From Acidobacteriota bacterium (GTDB lineage: Bacteria; Acidobacteriota; Blastocatellia; RBC074): a stretch of DNA of 12,429 nucleotides. The translations under genes and the position numbers were made by a program. Each line of letters opens with the position of its first letter. Position 1 is the stretch's first letter. The notes under the pieces are model-generated. The model had not been told where the DNA came from, ran no database searches, and was given only the letters and a program-made list of their open reading frames with translations. This document shows positions 6,383-12,429 of this stretch, in pieces. Location: positions 1 to 12,429 of the forward strand of contig JABFSD010000736.1 of the NCBI GenBank assembly GCA_013140935.1. The letters run 5' to 3'.

Positions 6383-8107
6383 ATGAAATCATTCGTTCGC
6401 TCATCGTCATTCACTGATCGTCACGCAACGGCCCTGTTGCTGTTGAGTTATGGCTTGCTGTTGCTCGCCTCGTGGCAACGCTGGACGCAGCCGCTCATAG
6501 ATCACGGACGCGAGATGAATTTGCCCGCGCGCTTGGCTGCCGGTGAAATGCTCTATCGTGACGTGCAATTTCTTTACGGCCCTTTCGCGCCCTATTTCAA
6601 TGCCCTGCTCTTTCGCGTTTTCGGCCTTCAACTTTCGGTGCTGCATATCGCAGGTGCGTGCGGCGGCGCACTGATTTTGCTGTTGTTATATTGGCTCGCG
6701 CGCCGTTTGATGACAGGGCCGCAAGCCTTCGCCGCCATCGCGCTCGCGCTCGTCACTTGCGCGCTCAAATCAACCGGGAATTACGTGCAGCCTTATGCTT
6801 ACGCCGCCTTATATGGATTGCTGTTCGCGCTGGCGTCGCTGGCGGCGCTCGTGCAATTCACGATCACACAGCGATTGCGCTGGATGATGGTCGCAGGCTT
6901 GCTCGCAGGGCTTTCCGTCATTGCCAAACCCGAACTCGCCTTAGGCGCATTGGTTGCTGCCGCTTTGCTATGGTTGACGACGAGTTGGCAAACGCGACGC
7001 ATCGAATGGCGCAACGGCTTGGTCTTTGCGCTGCCCGTGATTGCCATCGCGGTGGTGACGTTCGGCGTGATTCTCAGTCGCGTATCGTGGCGCGTGCTGC
7101 TTGAAGACAATCACATTCTTTTCACTTCGATGCCGCCGCAGTTGGTTTATTTCAATCGTCATCTCAGCGGCTTGGCGCGCTGGCCGCAATCGCTTTGGTT
7201 CACGCTGTCAGGCGTGCCGATGTTGGCGTTGTGGTGCGGCGGATGTTTGACGTTTGCTGCGTTATGGACCCGCGAACGCTCGACTTTGCGCAAAGGCTTG
7301 TTGTGTTTGTCAGCCAGCGCGTTGACGTTATTCGTCGCGTTCAAATTCTTTAGCGTCCCGCAAGCCGTCACGCCTTTTGCTTCGGCGGTGTTGTTATTGC
7401 CGGTGCTGTGGGGCAGGTTGCGAACCTGCCCCACCCTTGCGCTTTATGCCGTCTTTGCTTTTTGCGGCATCCTGCGCAGCTTCCTCAACGTGACGGCGAC
7501 CGGGCCTTACACGCCGTTCTTTCTGCCGTTGGTGATCGTGGTTTATCTGCATTTGTTGTTCAACCTGTTGCCGCAATGGTTAAACGTCAATGCAGAGGTC
7601 TTGTCGCACTATCAACGCATCGCCGTCACGCTCATCATTTTGTTAGCCATCGGCATGGGCGTGAATTCGATCAAGCTGTTGCATCGTCAGAAAAACTTCG
7701 CGCTGCAAACCCCACGCGGACGTTTGTGGGTAGAAGCCGAATTCGGCCAACCGATGGCAGCGGCGTTGGATTATGTGGCGACGCATACGCAACCTGACGA
7801 CGAAGTGCTGTGCCTGCCGATGGCTACGACGCTGAATTTTTTAAGCGCACGACGGCAGCCGTTTTTTTACGAAATCCTGCACCCCGGTTTTCTGACCGGT
7901 GCGCAGGAAGCCGCCGCCATCGTTGAATTAGAGCGTCGCCGCGTACCGCTGATTTTGATTGCCAATCTGGATACGTCGGAATTTCGGGATCGTACGTTCG
8001 GGCAGGATTACCAGCAGGCGCTGATGCGTTGGATCGAATCGCGTTATCGCGTGGCTGAAAGGTTCGGCGAAGGGACGTTTTTCATTCAAGCATACGCATT
8101 GAGGTAG
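6383..8107 (+). CDS. Polytopic GT-C glycosyltransferase-like membrane protein (GT39/ArnT-like)
   Basis: This is a 574-residue integral membrane protein with roughly ten or more hydrophobic helices (for example about 17-35, 84-107, 114-129, 138-160, 167-199, 212-233, 270-295, 306-323, 328-343, 350-367, 378-396, 412-430) and a soluble C-terminal part (about 440-574). The first external loop holds the acidic GT-C style motif, D40-H-G-R-E44, then GEMLYRDVQFLYGPFAPYFN (54-73), typical of lipid-phosphosugar-using mannosyl/aminoarabinose transferase relatives. It would add a sugar from a polyprenyl-phosphate donor at the outer face of the inner membrane; donor and acceptor are unknown. No glycan biosynthesis genes are beside it. 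The 27-bp palindrome at 7408-7434 encodes residues 342-351 (LWGRLRTCPT) in a loop between two helices. The start has only a weak ribosome binding site. The stop codon overlaps the first bases of the next inverted repeat. Confidence 0.8.
   Translation: MKSFVRSSSFTDRHATALLLLSYGLLLLASWQRWTQPLIDHGREMNLPARLAAGEMLYRDVQFLYGPFAPYFNALLFRVFGLQLSVLHIAGACGGALILLLLYWLARRLMTGPQAFAAIALALVTCALKSTGNYVQPYAYAALYGLLFALASLAALVQFTITQRLRWMMVAGLLAGLSVIAKPELALGALVAAALLWLTTSWQTRRIEWRNGLVFALPVIAIAVVTFGVILSRVSWRVLLEDNHILFTSMPPQLVYFNRHLSGLARWPQSLWFTLSGVPMLALWCGGCLTFAALWTRERSTLRKGLLCLSASALTLFVAFKFFSVPQAVTPFASAVLLLPVLWGRLRTCPTLALYAVFAFCGILRSFLNVTATGPYTPFFLPLVIVVYLHLLFNLLPQWLNVNAEVLSHYQRIAVTLIILLAIGMGVNSIKLLHRQKNFALQTPRGRLWVEAEFGQPMAAALDYVATHTQPDDEVLCLPMATTLNFLSARRQPFFYEILHPGFLTGAQEAAAIVELERRRVPLILIANLDTSEFRDRTFGQDYQQALMRWIESRYRVAERFGEGTFFIQAYALR
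7408..7434. repeat. 27-bp perfect palindromic repeat inside the GT-C gene
   Basis: GTGGGGCAGGTT (7408-7419), a GCG centre and AACCTGCCCCAC (7423-7434) form a perfect 12+3+12 inverted repeat. Its length is a multiple of three and the frame stays open, adding about nine residues (WGRLRTCPT) in a loop between predicted membrane helices. From memory, similar GGGGCAGGTT palindromes occur as dispersed repeats in several soil phyla, but copies elsewhere cannot be checked here. Confidence 0.8.
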
Positions 8108-8188
8108 CGCGTTCGTAGTTCCGCCTTTAGACGGGCGGCGGATTGGAAGATAGTGCCGCCCGCCTAAAGGCGGAACTACGAACGCGCT
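8106..8188. repeat. Long inverted repeat (34-bp arms) between convergent genes
   Basis: The left arm 8106-8139 begins AGCGCGTTCGTAGTTCCGCC and the right arm 8155-8188 is its reverse complement with one mismatch in 34. The 15-nt loop is 8140-8154. The left arm begins within the stop codon of the glycosyltransferase and the right arm ends 14 bp before the DUF1015 stop. The centre of each arm is itself CCGCCTTTAGRCGG, another small palindrome. It could fold into a very stable hairpin on either RNA and act as a bidirectional terminator or 3'-end stabiliser. No U-run follows on either strand. Confidence 0.85.
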
Positions 8189-8202
8189 GAACTACGAAGG
8201 CG
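8173..8202. repeat. Short direct repeat at the edge of the hairpin
   Basis: GAACTACGAACGCG (8173-8186) is repeated as GAACTACGAAGGCG (8189-8202) with one mismatch. The first copy belongs to the right hairpin arm; the second runs up to the DUF1015 stop codon. It may be a remnant of another copy of the same repeat unit. Confidence 0.55.
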
Positions 8203-9435
8203 TCAAATCAAATGGCTCAACAAACCATCCCGCAGCTTCGGCTCAAACCACGTAGATTTCGGCGGCATGATTTCGCCCGCGTCCGACACATTCATCAAAT
8301 CGTCGAGCGTCGTGGCATAGAGCGAAAAGGCGACCGCAGCTTGTCCTTCGTTCACCAATTTTTCCAACTCCGCCGTACCGCGAATGCCACCGACGAAATG
8401 AATGCGGCGGTCGGTGCGCGGGTCTTGAATGCCCAGCACGGGCGCGAGCAAATGATCTTGCAATACGCTCACATCCAAACGATCAATCGCACGCAGCCGT
8501 TGCGTCACGTCGCTGCGCAGCTTTAAGCCATACCAGCGGCCCTCGAAATACATCGAGAAGTGATGCGGCTCGGCGGGGGCAGGCACAGCGTTTTCCGTCA
8601 CATAAAAATCGCCTCGTACTGCGTCGAGAAAATCCGCCGACGCATAACCGTTCAAGTCTTTTACCGCGCGGTTATAAGCGAGAATGCGCAACTGATCGGC
8701 CGGGAACAGCACGCCCTGAAAAAAGTTGTATTCCTCCGTGCCCGTATGCGCTGCGTTCGCTGCGCGTAAAGCTTCGCGCGCGCGGCTGGCGCTCTTGGCG
8801 CGATGATGCCCGTCGGCGATGTAAAAATTCGCCACCGCGCCAAAGGCTTCGCTGATGGCTGCGTTGGCAGTGACGGGTACGCGCCAGAGCGTATGCGCGA
8901 CGCCGTCCACTGCCGTGAAATCAAACAACGGCGCACTCGCGGTATGTTCCGCAACTTGCGCATTGATAGCTTCGGTGCCGCGATAAGCCAGAAAGACCGG
9001 GCCAGTTTGCGCGCGCAAACTCAGGATATGGCGCGTGCGGTCGTCTTCTTTGTATTGCGTCGTGCGTTCATGTTTGAGAATGACATCATTGTCGTATTCA
9101 TCCACCGAACAGCACGCGACCAAACCAGTTTGCGTTGGTTCGCCCATCTTCAACCGGTAAAGATAAAACGTCGGTTCGTCTTCGAGCGTCAGCGGAGCCG
9201 CTTGCATCAAGCGGTCGAAATTCGCGGTGGCTTGGGCATACACGGCGTCGCTGTAAATGTCAGTGTCCGACGGCAGTTCGATTTCAGGACGCGAAACGCG
9301 CAAGAAACTAAGCGCATTGCCTTCGGCCAACTGAGCGGCCTCGGTGGAATTCACTACGTCATAAGGGACGGCGGATACGTCGGCGGCGCGCTCCGGCAAA
9401 GGACGCAACGCGCGAAAGGGTTTTACGATTGCCAC
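8203..9435 (-). CDS. DUF1015 family protein
   Basis: The 410-residue protein matches the DUF1015 family along its full length. Landmarks are VKPFRALRP (4-12), VPYDVV (23-28), LSFLRVSRPE (42-51), KHERT (121-125), IADGHHRAKSASR (206-218), NFFQGVLFPADQLRILAYNR (237-256), DVSVLQDHLLAPVLGIQDPR (321-340) and the near-invariant C-terminus MPPKSTWFEPKLRDGLLSH (390-408). It has no signal peptide or membrane helix and is probably cytoplasmic. The biochemical role is not established. The DGHHR stretch resembles the nucleotide-binding turn of ParB/SerK-like proteins, and I recall DUF1015 genes near serA/serC in other phyla, so a role in serine phosphorylation or metabolism is a speculation. The start is GTG 9435: AAGGAG (9450-9445) precedes it by nine nt, whereas the frame's upstream ATG (9501) overlaps the likely -10. 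Confidence 0.92.
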   Translation of the reverse strand: MAIVKPFRALRPLPERAADVSAVPYDVVNSTEAAQLAEGNALSFLRVSRPEIELPSDTDIYSDAVYAQATANFDRLMQAAPLTLEDEPTFYLYRLKMGEPTQTGLVACCSVDEYDNDVILKHERTTQYKEDDRTRHILSLRAQTGPVFLAYRGTEAINAQVAEHTASAPLFDFTAVDGVAHTLWRVPVTANAAISEAFGAVANFYIADGHHRAKSASRAREALRAANAAHTGTEEYNFFQGVLFPADQLRILAYNRAVKDLNGYASADFLDAVRGDFYVTENAVPAPAEPHHFSMYFEGRWYGLKLRSDVTQRLRAIDRLDVSVLQDHLLAPVLGIQDPRTDRRIHFVGGIRGTAELEKLVNEGQAAVAFSLYATTLDDLMNVSDAGEIMPPKSTWFEPKLRDGLLSHLI

Positions 9436-9444
9436 GAATGAAAT

Positions 9445-9450
9445 CTCCTT
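9445..9450 (-). promoter_or_regulatory. Ribosome binding site fixing the GTG start of DUF1015
   Basis: AAGGAG on the minus strand is the strongest Shine-Dalgarno sequence in the window. It lies nine nt before GTG 9435 and supports that start over the 22-residue longer reading from ATG 9501. Confidence 0.8.
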
Positions 9451-9496
9451 GATAGATGTGATGATGGATGTTGATGAATAGGATGAGGTAAGCCCG

Positions 9497-9525
9497 ATCA
9501 TAATTCATCGCGCGAGACTTGCCTA
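9497..9525 (-). promoter_or_regulatory. Possible promoter of the DUF1015 gene
   Basis: On the minus strand a good -10, TATGAT (9502-9497), is preceded after 17 bp by a weak -35, TAGGCA (9525-9520, 4 of 6). The start would be near 9490, giving a leader of about 55 nt. It lies in the 131-bp gap shared with the divergent aminotransferase. Confidence 0.4.
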
Positions 9526-9566
9526 CGGCGGTTTACGAGAAAAAAGGGTTGGGCTAGAGTGCGGCT

Positions 9567-10775
9567 ATGAATCGTTTCCCTGAATCGCCGCGCGTCTCCA
9601 GGCGTATGGATGCTGTACAAGCGCCGATCATTCCCGTCGTAGCCGAACTCATTCGTCAAAACCCCGGTACCATTTCATTGGGGCAAGGTGTCGTGTCTTA
9701 TCCGCCGCCGCCGGAAGCCTTTGCGCAAGTCGCACGGCTGGCCGAGCAACCTGAATTGAATAAATACCAAGCCGTTTATGGCGTGCCCGATTTGCTCGCC
9801 GCCATTGCGCAGAAACATGAAACCGAGAACGGTTTTTCGATTAACGACAACCATCGCGTCGTCGTAACGGCGGGCGGCAATATGGCGTTTATGAATGCGG
9901 TGCTGGCGATCTGCGACACGGGCGACGAAGTCATTTTGCCTACGCCGTATTATTTCAATCACGAGATGGCGTTGACGATGATCGGCGCGCGCGCTGTATG
10001 CGTGCCGACCGATGCGCAATATCAACTCGATCTCGATGCCATCGCCGCCGCCATCACGCCGCGCACCAAAGCCATCGTCACTGTTTCACCGAACAATCCG
10101 ACCGGCGCGGTTTATCCCGAAGCGGCCTTGCGCGCCGTCAATGCGCTGTGCCGTGAACGCGGCCTCTATCACATCAGCGATGAGGCGTATGAGTATTTTG
10201 TTTACGGCGACGCAAAACATTTTTCAGCAGCTTCGATGGCGGGCAGCGCCGAACATACGATCTCGCTCTATTCGCTTTCCAAGTCGTATGGCTTTGCCAG
10301 TTGGCGCATCGGCTGGATGGTGATTCCCGCGCATCTGATGGAAGCCGTCAACAAAGTGCAGGATACGATCTTGATCTGCCCTCCGGTCGCTTCGCAATTC
10401 GCTGCGGTCGGCGCAATGCAAGCGGGCGCAGCCTTTCGTCGTGACAAACTGGCAACGCTGGCGGCGGTACGCGCGCACGTGATGCGCGAGTTGAATGCGC
10501 TCGAAGACTTTTGCGTCGTCCCGCCGGCTGACGGAGCGTTTTACTTTTTCTTGCGGCTGCAACGCGACTGGACGCCGCTGGCATTGGTGCAAAGGCTCGT
10601 GCGCGAATTCAAAGTCGCGGCGATTCCAGGTACGGCGTTTGGCGTAAACGACGCTTGTTACCTGCGCATTTCTTACGGCGCGTTACAACCCGAAGCGGTG
10701 GCCGCTGGCATCGGGCGACTGGTCAAGGGCTTGCGCGCATTGGCCAGCGAGGTTGCACCATCGTCCGCGTCTTAA
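9567..10775 (+). CDS. PLP-dependent aminotransferase, class I/II (fold type I)
   Basis: This is a 402-residue cytoplasmic aminotransferase with all the usual active-site residues: SPNNPTG (174-180, N177), D205 and Y208 in ISDEAYEYF, the Schiff-base lysine K239 in SLSKSYGFASWRIGW, the phosphate-contacting R247, and R367 in YLRISYG, the likely substrate carboxylate anchor. The N-terminus ISLGQGVVSYPPPPE and KYQAVYGVPDLLAAIA are typical of the aspartate/aromatic/kynurenine-type subgroup I. It transfers an amino group between an amino acid and a 2-oxo acid; the substrate cannot be fixed from sequence by eye. It is divergent from DUF1015 and sits 69 bp upstream of a Gfo/Idh/MocA oxidoreductase on the same strand. 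The ribosome binding site is weak and the gap upstream is short. Confidence 0.94.
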   Translation: MNRFPESPRVSRRMDAVQAPIIPVVAELIRQNPGTISLGQGVVSYPPPPEAFAQVARLAEQPELNKYQAVYGVPDLLAAIAQKHETENGFSINDNHRVVVTAGGNMAFMNAVLAICDTGDEVILPTPYYFNHEMALTMIGARAVCVPTDAQYQLDLDAIAAAITPRTKAIVTVSPNNPTGAVYPEAALRAVNALCRERGLYHISDEAYEYFVYGDAKHFSAASMAGSAEHTISLYSLSKSYGFASWRIGWMVIPAHLMEAVNKVQDTILICPPVASQFAAVGAMQAGAAFRRDKLATLAAVRAHVMRELNALEDFCVVPPADGAFYFFLRLQRDWTPLALVQRLVREFKVAAIPGTAFGVNDACYLRISYGALQPEAVAAGIGRLVKGLRALASEVAPSSAS

Positions 10776-10844
10776 TTACTCGATCAACACTCAATCAATC
10801 GCGCAAGCACGGCAGCTTACGCGACATTTTTCCGAGAGATACCT

Positions 10845-11834
10845 ATGAACAAATTACGCTGGGGCGTGTTAAGCACTTCAAAATTTGCACTCACCAAAAT
10901 CCTGCCTGCGCTGCGCGCGTGCCAACACAGCGAAGCCGTCGCGCTTGCTTCGCGCGACTTGGCGAAGGCGCAAGCCGCCGCCGCCGAATTCAATTTGGCG
11001 AAGGCTTACGGCTCGTATGAAGCCTTGCTCGCCGACCCTGAGATTGATGTGATTTACAACCCTACGCCGAACCACTTGCACGTGCCGTGGACGATCAAGG
11101 CGCTGGAAGCGGGCAAACACGTGTTGTGCGAAAAGCCCATCGGACTGAATTCCGCCGAAGCGCAGTTGCTCGTCGAGGCCGCCGCAAAACATCCCTCGTT
11201 GAAAGTGATGGAAGCCTTTATGTATCGGCTGCATCCGCAATGGGTAAAAGCCAAAGAGATCATTAAAGCAGGCGGCATCGGCGAATTGCGCACCATTCAG
11301 TCGTTGTTTTCTTACTTCAATAACGACGCCGCGAACGTGCGCAATCAGGCCGGCATCGGCGGCGGCGGACTGATGGATATTGGCTGTTACAACATTTCGC
11401 TATCGCGCTTCCTCTTCGACGCCGAACCGAAGCGCGTCATAGGCTGGGTCGAATATGATCCGCAGTTTCACACCGATCGTCTGGCTTCGGGCGTGCTGGA
11501 TTTCGGCCACGGCACGGCAACGTTCACGTGTTCGACGCAGCTTGCACCCTATCAACGTGTGCATATTTTTGGCACGACGGGACGCATCGAAATCGAAATC
11601 CCGTTCAATGCGCCGCCCGATCAGCCGACGCGCTTGTGGCATCAACACGACGGACAACTCGACGAGATCAGCTTTGCCGTGTGCGATCAATATACGATCG
11701 AGGCGGATGCGTTTTCGCTGGCGGTGATCAACCACCGTCCCGTGCCTACGCCGCTAACGGATGCAGTCGCCAACATGCGCGCCATCGAAGCCGTCGTCAT
11801 CAGCGGCAAGACCAATACCTGGGTAACGTTGTGA
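10845..11834 (+). CDS. Gfo/Idh/MocA family NAD(P)-dependent oxidoreductase
   Basis: This 329-residue cytoplasmic protein has an N-terminal Rossmann domain (LRWGVLSTSKFALTKILPAL, residues 4-23, a GxxSxS variant of the glycine loop), the family lysine in CEKP (E96-K97-P98), and the C-terminal sheet domain beginning at VMEAFMYRLHPQW (121-133). D178 and Y182 in GGGLMDIGCYN fit the catalytic Asp and His/Tyr positions. The pattern EAFMYRLHPQ..GELR together with MDIGCY resembles D-xylose dehydrogenase, 1,5-anhydrofructose reductase and dihydrodiol dehydrogenase relatives, so oxidation or reduction of a sugar or cyclic polyol is likely; the exact substrate is open. It follows the aminotransferase by 69 bp and may be co-transcribed. 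A GAGAG stretch 5-10 bp upstream is a weak ribosome binding site. Note there is no signal peptide, unlike many acidobacterial members. Confidence 0.92.
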   Translation: MNKLRWGVLSTSKFALTKILPALRACQHSEAVALASRDLAKAQAAAAEFNLAKAYGSYEALLADPEIDVIYNPTPNHLHVPWTIKALEAGKHVLCEKPIGLNSAEAQLLVEAAAKHPSLKVMEAFMYRLHPQWVKAKEIIKAGGIGELRTIQSLFSYFNNDAANVRNQAGIGGGGLMDIGCYNISLSRFLFDAEPKRVIGWVEYDPQFHTDRLASGVLDFGHGTATFTCSTQLAPYQRVHIFGTTGRIEIEIPFNAPPDQPTRLWHQHDGQLDEISFAVCDQYTIEADAFSLAVINHRPVPTPLTDAVANMRAIEAVVISGKTNTWVTL

Positions 11835-12132
11835 TAACGGTGCAGAAACCCTACGCACCAGACTGAACGCGGGTAAAAAAAATGCAAAAAAGTAATTGAT
11901 GCGGCTTAACGGATTGGCGTAAGCTGCGCCCGCTTTGGCATCCCGCCGCTCTTTTTCAGGCTCGTTTCTTCCGGCCACTAACAATCTGATACCTTCCAGA
12001 TAATCCACGAATCCCGCAGAGCCTGCCATTCCTAACCTACGCTCGTGCCCTCTGACGCTCGCTTTCGGCTGAGCCGTCTCCCCTGACGCACGATCATTCA
12101 ATTCCGACTAATTTTGACTTGAAAGGATCGTT
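11835..12132. other. Intergenic region without a recognised gene
   Basis: About 298 bp lie between the oxidoreductase stop and the next start. An A-rich patch (about 11875-11898) is followed by a weak imperfect stem, GCGGCTTA (11900-11907) with GTAAGCTGC (11919-11927), which has no T-run after it and is not a convincing terminator. No protein-like frame, tRNA shape or clear promoter was recognised. It must hold the promoter of the haloperoxidase-like gene. Confidence 0.5.
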
Positions 12133-12429
12133 ATGAAATTTGTCTTCACTCGTTTGACAGTCAGCGTGTGCTGCCTGCTATTAAGTTTGTTAAGCCTCGC
12201 CCCCTGCGCGTTCGCGCAAACCACCGATGAGGAAAATGTAGCTTTGCGCTGGAACCAAGTCGCGCTGCAAGCCGTGCGTAACACGCGGCTGGGGCCGCCG
12301 ATGGTGGCGCGCGCGTTGGCGGTAACGCATACGGCGATGTTCGATGCCTGGGCACCTTATGATGACGTAGCCGTCGGCACGCGCCTCGGCGCGACGTTAC
12401 GCCGTCCGACCGACGAACGCACTGCCGAG
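12133..12429 (+). CDS. Secreted vanadium-dependent haloperoxidase-like protein, N-terminal part
   Basis: This is the first 99 codons of a gene that runs past the window end. Residues 1-28 form a signal peptide (hydrophobic core VCCLLLSLLSLAPCAFA|Q). The mature start, ALRWNQVALQAVRN (37-50), LGPPMVARALAVTHTAMFDAWAPYDDVA (53-80), is the recognisable N-terminal pattern of vanadium-dependent haloperoxidase/PAP2-superfamily secreted proteins (W...gpp.aaRalAi.htAmyDAWa.Yd..A). The vanadate/phosphate-binding residues lie in the missing C-terminal part, so haloperoxidase activity, as opposed to acid phosphatase activity, cannot be judged. ATG 12133 is supported by AAAGGA six bases upstream. The C-C pair at residues 13-14 lies within the hydrophobic core; a lipobox is not evident. 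Confidence 0.75.
   Translation, partial: MKFVFTRLTVSVCCLLLSLLSLAPCAFAQTTDEENVALRWNQVALQAVRNTRLGPPMVARALAVTHTAMFDAWAPYDDVAVGTRLGATLRRPTDERTAE

Noticed and set aside
8803..9441. 212-residue open frame on the plus strand
   Set aside because: It lies antisense within DUF1015, whose conserved motifs span the same bases; no domain is recognised in the plus reading.
9451..9490. GATG-rich stretch (repeated GATGNTGATG-like units) upstream of DUF1015
   Set aside because: Low-complexity leader sequence; no consistent unit length or symmetry to support a regulatory or repeat call.
11900..11927. Stem GCGGCTTA/GTAAGCTGC as a terminator after the oxidoreductase
   Set aside because: The stem is short with a G-T pair and is not followed by a T-run on the plus strand.
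11754..12101. 115-residue minus-strand frame across the oxidoreductase end and intergenic region
   Set aside because: It overlaps the C-terminus of a clear gene, has no ribosome binding site and no recognisable domain; possibly chance.

Overview
The window looks like a piece of chromosome from an acidobacterium, perhaps of the Blastocatellia type. This is judged from protein style only: an Oar/CarboxypepD_reg-type TonB-dependent receptor, a PknB-like kinase with a C-terminal TPR tail, a DUF1015 protein, a secreted vanadium-haloperoxidase-like protein, moderately high GC, and short palindromic repeats scattered in and between genes. No rRNA, tRNA, CRISPR array, transposase or phage gene is visible. 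All ten genes look intact except the two cut by the window edges.

Positions 1-6312 are all on the minus strand. In the direction of transcription they encode a membrane-anchored Ser/Thr kinase with TPRs (6312-3847), a secreted M20 metallopeptidase (3766-2357), a 4HBT-fold thioesterase (2257-1865), a FadR/FCD-type GntR regulator (1765-1040) and the N-terminal 311 residues of a TonB-dependent outer-membrane receptor (934-1, cut by the window edge). The kinase, the peptidase and the regulator each have a plausible sigma70-type promoter, so this is a row of mostly separate transcription units rather than one operon. The clearest regulatory signal is a pair of matching operator-like sites, TGGTATGACC, one on the regulator's own promoter and one in front of the receptor. 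Together they suggest a self-contained regulator-receptor uptake module.

Positions 6383-8107 (plus) encode a polytopic GT-C/ArnT-like glycosyltransferase, divergent from the kinase. A 27-bp perfect palindrome sits in frame inside it. A long, near-perfect 34-bp inverted repeat (8106-8188) separates it from the convergent DUF1015 gene (9435-8203, minus).

Positions 9567-11834 (plus) encode a fold-type-I PLP aminotransferase, divergent from DUF1015, followed 69 bp later by a Gfo/Idh/MocA oxidoreductase. After about 300 bp without a recognisable gene, the window ends in the first 99 residues of a secreted vanadium-dependent-haloperoxidase-like protein.

I do not see a convincing new multi-gene system. 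The items most worth following are the FadR-type operator pair, the DUF1015/aminotransferase divergent pair, and three different palindromic repeat families, one of which has entered a coding sequence without breaking it.
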